Positions 43,749-46,592 of a stretch of DNA of 46,592 nucleotides are shown in pieces; the stretch's first letter is position 1, and each line of letters begins with the position of its first letter. Under the pieces are notes generated by a model. It made no database searches and was not told the DNA's origin. It worked only from the letters and a program-made list of their open reading frames with translations. This DNA is from an uncultured Lachnospiraceae bacterium (GTDB lineage: Bacteria; Bacillota; Clostridia; Lachnospirales; Lachnospiraceae): the NCBI GenBank assembly GCA_948470905.1, contig CAOKQK010000020.1, positions 1-46,592 of the forward strand, written 5' to 3'. A program made the position numbers and the translations under genes.

Positions 43749-45572
43749 ATGGCAGATGAAATTATTTTCAGGAAAGACGTACCTCAAAACCTTACATGGG
43801 ATCTGAGCCTGATCTATGAGACAGAGGAGGAGATGTACCATGACGCACAGGAAATGGAGGAACTGGGAAGAAAGGTAGCGGAGGCTTACAGGGGAAAGCT
43901 GGACACTCCGGAAAATATCGAAGCGTGCCTGACGGAATACAGAAAGGTCTGCGAACTCAGGACTCTTATCGGAAATTATTGTGATTTGGCGGTTTCCGTA
44001 GATTATTATGACACTCATAATCAGGAGCGGTATGGAAAGATTGAGCGCAGGATCAGCGTGCTGATGAGTTCCCTGAGCTTTATTGACAGTGAGATCATGG
44101 ACCAGGAGGAGGCTGTGATCGAGAAGGCTATGGCGGCCAGCCGCGGGAACAGGGGATATTTGCAGAATCTGCTCCAAAGGAAAGCCCACAGGCTTCACGG
44201 GGAGACAGAGCGTGCCATGAAAGCGCTTTCCCAGACGCTCAACGCCCCCTATGACATTTACAACGCCGCGAAGCTGGCGGATATGAAGTTTGATCCTTTT
44301 GAAACAGAGGGAAAAGAATATCCCATGAGTTATTCGCTGTTTGAGGAGAATTATGAGTATGAGCCAAATACCCGGGTGCGCCGCGCCGCGTTTGCCGCTT
44401 TTTCCCGGAAGATAAGAGAGTATGAGAATGTGACTGCGGCGGCGTACAACACACAGGTGCAGACAGAGAAGACCTTTGCTGCGCTCAGGGGTTTTGGCTC
44501 CGTATTTGACGCGCTTTTGTTTTCGCAGAAGGTGCCGCAGGAGCTGTACCACCGCCAGATCGACCTGATCATGGAAAAGCTTGCCCCTCATATGCGCAGG
44601 TACGCAAAACTGATCCAGAAAGTACACAAGCTGGACAGGATGACTTACGCGGACCTGAAGCTGCCGGTTGATCCCTTCTATGCGCCGGAGGTGACAATAG
44701 AAGGATCAAAACAATACATTGAAAAGGGGCTCTCCATTTACGGAGAAGAATATGCAGAGATGATCCGGACTGCTTATGAAAAGCGCTGGATAGACTTTGC
44801 GCAGAATCAGGGCAAGTCCACAGGAGGCTTCTGCGCAAGTCCCTATGGCAGGAACTCTTTCATCCTGTTGAGCTGGAACAATAAAATGTCTGATGTGTTC
44901 ACATTGGCGCACGAACTGGGACATGCGGGACACTTCAAGACCTGCAACGGAACGCAGTCCATTTTTGACACAGATGTTTCCACCTATTTTGTGGAGGCGC
45001 CTTCCACCATCAACGAGCTGCTGATGGCGCATTATCTCCTGAAAACAAGTGAGGACAAGCGTTTCCGCAGGTGGGTGCTTTCCAACATTGTGAGCAACAC
45101 CTATTATCACAATTTTGTGACACATCTTCTGGAAGCGGCTTACCAGAGAGAGGTCTACAGGCTGGTGGACGCAGGCGGAAGGGTACAGGCGGAAACTTTA
45201 AGCGGCATTATGGGTGACACCCTGAAAAAGTTTTGGGGTGATACCGTAGAACTCACCGACGGCGCGGAGCTTACCTGGATGCGCCAGCCCCACTATTATA
45301 TGGGGCTCTATTCCTACACCTACAGCGCCGGGCTGACCATTGCCACACAGATGTGCAGCCGGATTGAAAACGAGGGGAAAAGCGCCATTGAAGACTGGAA
45401 GAAAGTGCTGGCAGCAGGCGGCACAAAGAATCCCGTAGAGCTGGCTGCAATGGCGGGCATCGACATTACTACGGATAAGCCGCTGCTGGACACCATAGAA
45501 ACGATTGGAGGCATGATTGACGAAATCTGCAGGCTGACGGAAGAAGTCAGCGCAGAAGGCGCCGCCGACTGA
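43749..45572 (+). CDS. pepF: oligoendopeptidase F (M3 metallopeptidase)
   Basis: A cytoplasmic zinc peptidase that cleaves short peptides. The 607-residue length is typical. The N-terminal PepF domain starts at LTWDLSLIYETEEEMYHD, and the M3 catalytic domain carries the zinc motif HELGH in FTLAHELGHAGHF (about residue 385). The downstream glutamate region is STYFVEAPSTINELLM. GGGAGGGTAAGAAG precedes the ATG. It is probably transcribed alone; no partner genes are close. Confidence 0.96.
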   Translation: MADEIIFRKDVPQNLTWDLSLIYETEEEMYHDAQEMEELGRKVAEAYRGKLDTPENIEACLTEYRKVCELRTLIGNYCDLAVSVDYYDTHNQERYGKIERRISVLMSSLSFIDSEIMDQEEAVIEKAMAASRGNRGYLQNLLQRKAHRLHGETERAMKALSQTLNAPYDIYNAAKLADMKFDPFETEGKEYPMSYSLFEENYEYEPNTRVRRAAFAAFSRKIREYENVTAAAYNTQVQTEKTFAALRGFGSVFDALLFSQKVPQELYHRQIDLIMEKLAPHMRRYAKLIQKVHKLDRMTYADLKLPVDPFYAPEVTIEGSKQYIEKGLSIYGEEYAEMIRTAYEKRWIDFAQNQGKSTGGFCASPYGRNSFILLSWNNKMSDVFTLAHELGHAGHFKTCNGTQSIFDTDVSTYFVEAPSTINELLMAHYLLKTSEDKRFRRWVLSNIVSNTYYHNFVTHLLEAAYQREVYRLVDAGGRVQAETLSGIMGDTLKKFWGDTVELTDGAELTWMRQPHYYMGLYSYTYSAGLTIATQMCSRIENEGKSAIEDWKKVLAAGGTKNPVELAAMAGIDITTDKPLLDTIETIGGMIDEICRLTEEVSAEGAAD

Positions 45573-45778
45573 TGGCGCTGGAGGTGTGCCTCCGGCACAG
45601 ACCAAAACGGAGTGGAAACCAATGCAGACTATGGGGATTCACGCAAGTCAAATGCACAAGTTATTGATGGACAGTGCTTTACCCTTGTTTCCGCACTTTA
45701 TAAGGGCAAAATGAGGGAAGCGAAATGGGGTAAACATGAGGAGAACATGCCTGCATGCTCGACGAACGGCGAATGGCG

Positions 45779-45801
45779 ATCATGAATCGCAGATTCATGA
45801 T
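45779..45801. other. perfect hairpin with GCA loop upstream of the GNAT pseudogene
   Basis: ATCATGAATC and GATTCATGAT form a perfect 10-bp stem around the loop GCA. A second, smaller stem of the same form (ACAACC-type arms, loop GCA) lies after the pseudogene at 46376-46392. Confidence 0.6.
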
Positions 45802-45819
45802 AAACACTACAGGAAGGCA

Positions 45820-46373
45820 ATGACCAATATAAGATCGTATTGCGTCCTCTTACGGACAGGGACTTGCCATACTTATATAAACGGAGTTCCGATCCAGAAG
45901 TGTTATATTGGACAGAAGGCGAAGATATTGAATGTTATCCCCCAGAGGTGGTTCAGCAAATTTATGGAGGCATATGGCAAAATAATCTTTGCTTTGCGGT
46001 TGAAGTAAATGGTGAGACTATAGGTGAATGCTGGTTACAAAAAATGAATCTGTCTGACGTTAAGGCAATGTATGACGATGGTACAGATGTAAGAAGAATT
46101 GATATGTAAATCGGTGAAAAAGCTTTTTGGGGGAAAGGCATCGGAACGCTTTTTACAGGCATGCTCATAAAATACGCTTTTGAATGTGAGCATGTGGATG
46201 TTTTGCATTGTTTTTGTGAGGATTATAATATTCGTTCAAGGCGTATCTGGGAAAAGAACGGATTTACCCTTATTTTCACGGAAGAAATTCCCCAACCGCA
46301 TAAGGGAAAATTACAATATCATTGGAGACTGACAAAAGACGAATATAACAAAAGACCAGGTGAAACATCCTGA
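45820..46373 (+). pseudogene. GNAT acetyltransferase, AAC(6')-like, disrupted
   Basis: A remnant of a GNAT N-acetyltransferase resembling aminoglycoside 6'-acetyltransferase-like proteins. After ATG 45820 (MTNI) the frame must shift near 45829-45832 to continue as KIVLRPLTDRDLPYLYK. That frame then runs through DPEVLYWTEGEDIECYPPE and DVRRIDM to a TAA at 46107-46109. The same frame resumes at once with IGEKAFWGKGIGTLFTGML, the acetyl-CoA binding segment, and ends at 46371-46373. There are thus two lesions, a 1-bp frameshift and an in-frame stop. Sequencing error cannot be excluded for either. The DNA is more AT-rich than the surrounding genes. Confidence 0.85.
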
Positions 46374-46375
46374 GT

Positions 46376-46392
46376 ACAAACCGCAGGTTTGT
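46376..46392. other. hairpin with GCA loop downstream of the GNAT pseudogene
   Basis: ACAAACC (46376-46382) pairs with GGTTTGT (46386-46392) around the loop GCA, three bases after the stop codon. No T-run follows. Confidence 0.5.
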
Positions 46393-46401
46393 GCAAGGGG
46401 G

Positions 46402-46592
46402 TATTGTGCGCTTCGGCACCGAGGTGTATTATGCGGTCCAGCGCCGGGGGCATATTGTGTTCTCCTGTACCGAGGGTATATTGTACTCTCCGGCGCCGAA
46501 ATGTATTATGAGCTCCATCACCGGGGGAGTATTGTGCTCTCCTGTACCGAGGGTATATTGTACTCTCCGGCGCCGAAATGTATTATGAGCTC
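46402..46592 (+). repeat. 26-bp minisatellite with 77-bp higher-order repeat, running off the window
   Basis: Seven full units of 25-26 bp and a partial one begin with TATTGTG or TATTATG at 46402, 46427, 46453, 46479, 46504, 46530, 46556 and 46581. Three successive units form a 77-bp higher-order repeat; the units at 46479 and 46556 are identical. Units end in a CACCGGGGGAG- or CACCGAGGG-like stretch. The array is cut by the window end. Confidence 0.9.

Overview
The window looks like chromosome from a motile, Gram-positive, anaerobic gut bacterium of the Lachnospiraceae/Clostridia type. The evidence is gene order shared with Bacillus and Clostridia (mbl followed by two flagellar rod/hook genes; comF followed by yvyF; cdaA-cdaR-glmM), a T-box leader on ileS, a Gram-positive LexA box in front of uvrB, a sigma-D type promoter, strong AGGAGG ribosome sites and moderate GC. 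I cannot name a genus from the sequence alone.

Layout. 1-1121: non-coding DNA with relics (C-terminus of a serine recombinase, a small hydrophobic peptide plus terminator), then a LexA box and promoter. 1122-7834: uvrB, a GT-C-like membrane protein and uvrA (nucleotide excision repair). 7837-11504: a 30-bp minisatellite, then mbl, flhO-like, flhP-like and a rod-binding protein (cell shape and flagellar rod). 11635-20847: recD2, comF, yvyF, two unrecognised membrane proteins, cdaA, cdaR and glmM, which together cover DNA repair, competence-like, flagellar, c-di-AMP and cell-wall precursor functions. 21112-23186: ptsH (HPr) and leuA. 23328-28702: a minus-strand glycosyltransferase pair, a DUF3048 lipoprotein, and a plus-strand GT2 glycosyltransferase behind a possible structured RNA leader. 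28731-32141: two divergently transcribed GGDEF proteins. 32131-35936: promoter, T-box and ileS. 36032-42291: an Imm33/DUF2185 protein, a chemoreceptor, a MATE exporter and an AraC regulator. 42403-46373: a polysaccharide deacetylase, oligoendopeptidase F and a broken GNAT acetyltransferase. The window ends inside a 26-bp repeat array.

The most unusual content is non-coding. Two copies of a ~165-bp element with ~35-bp inverted ends (CTAGTA...TACTAG) lie at 32366-32530 and 41103-41268, in opposite orientation. The first sits inside the ileS T-box riboswitch, between stem III and the antiterminator. Seven tandem-repeat arrays with unrelated units (26 to 54 bp) cluster at gene ends or lie in frame within genes. 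One 34-bp array supplies both the C-terminus of RecD2 and the N-terminus of ComF. Possible structured RNAs lie at 27633-27732 and 39134-39201.

Most protein functions here are housekeeping and confidently recognised. The two membrane proteins next to cdaA, the GT-C-like proteins and the DUF2185 protein remain functionally open.
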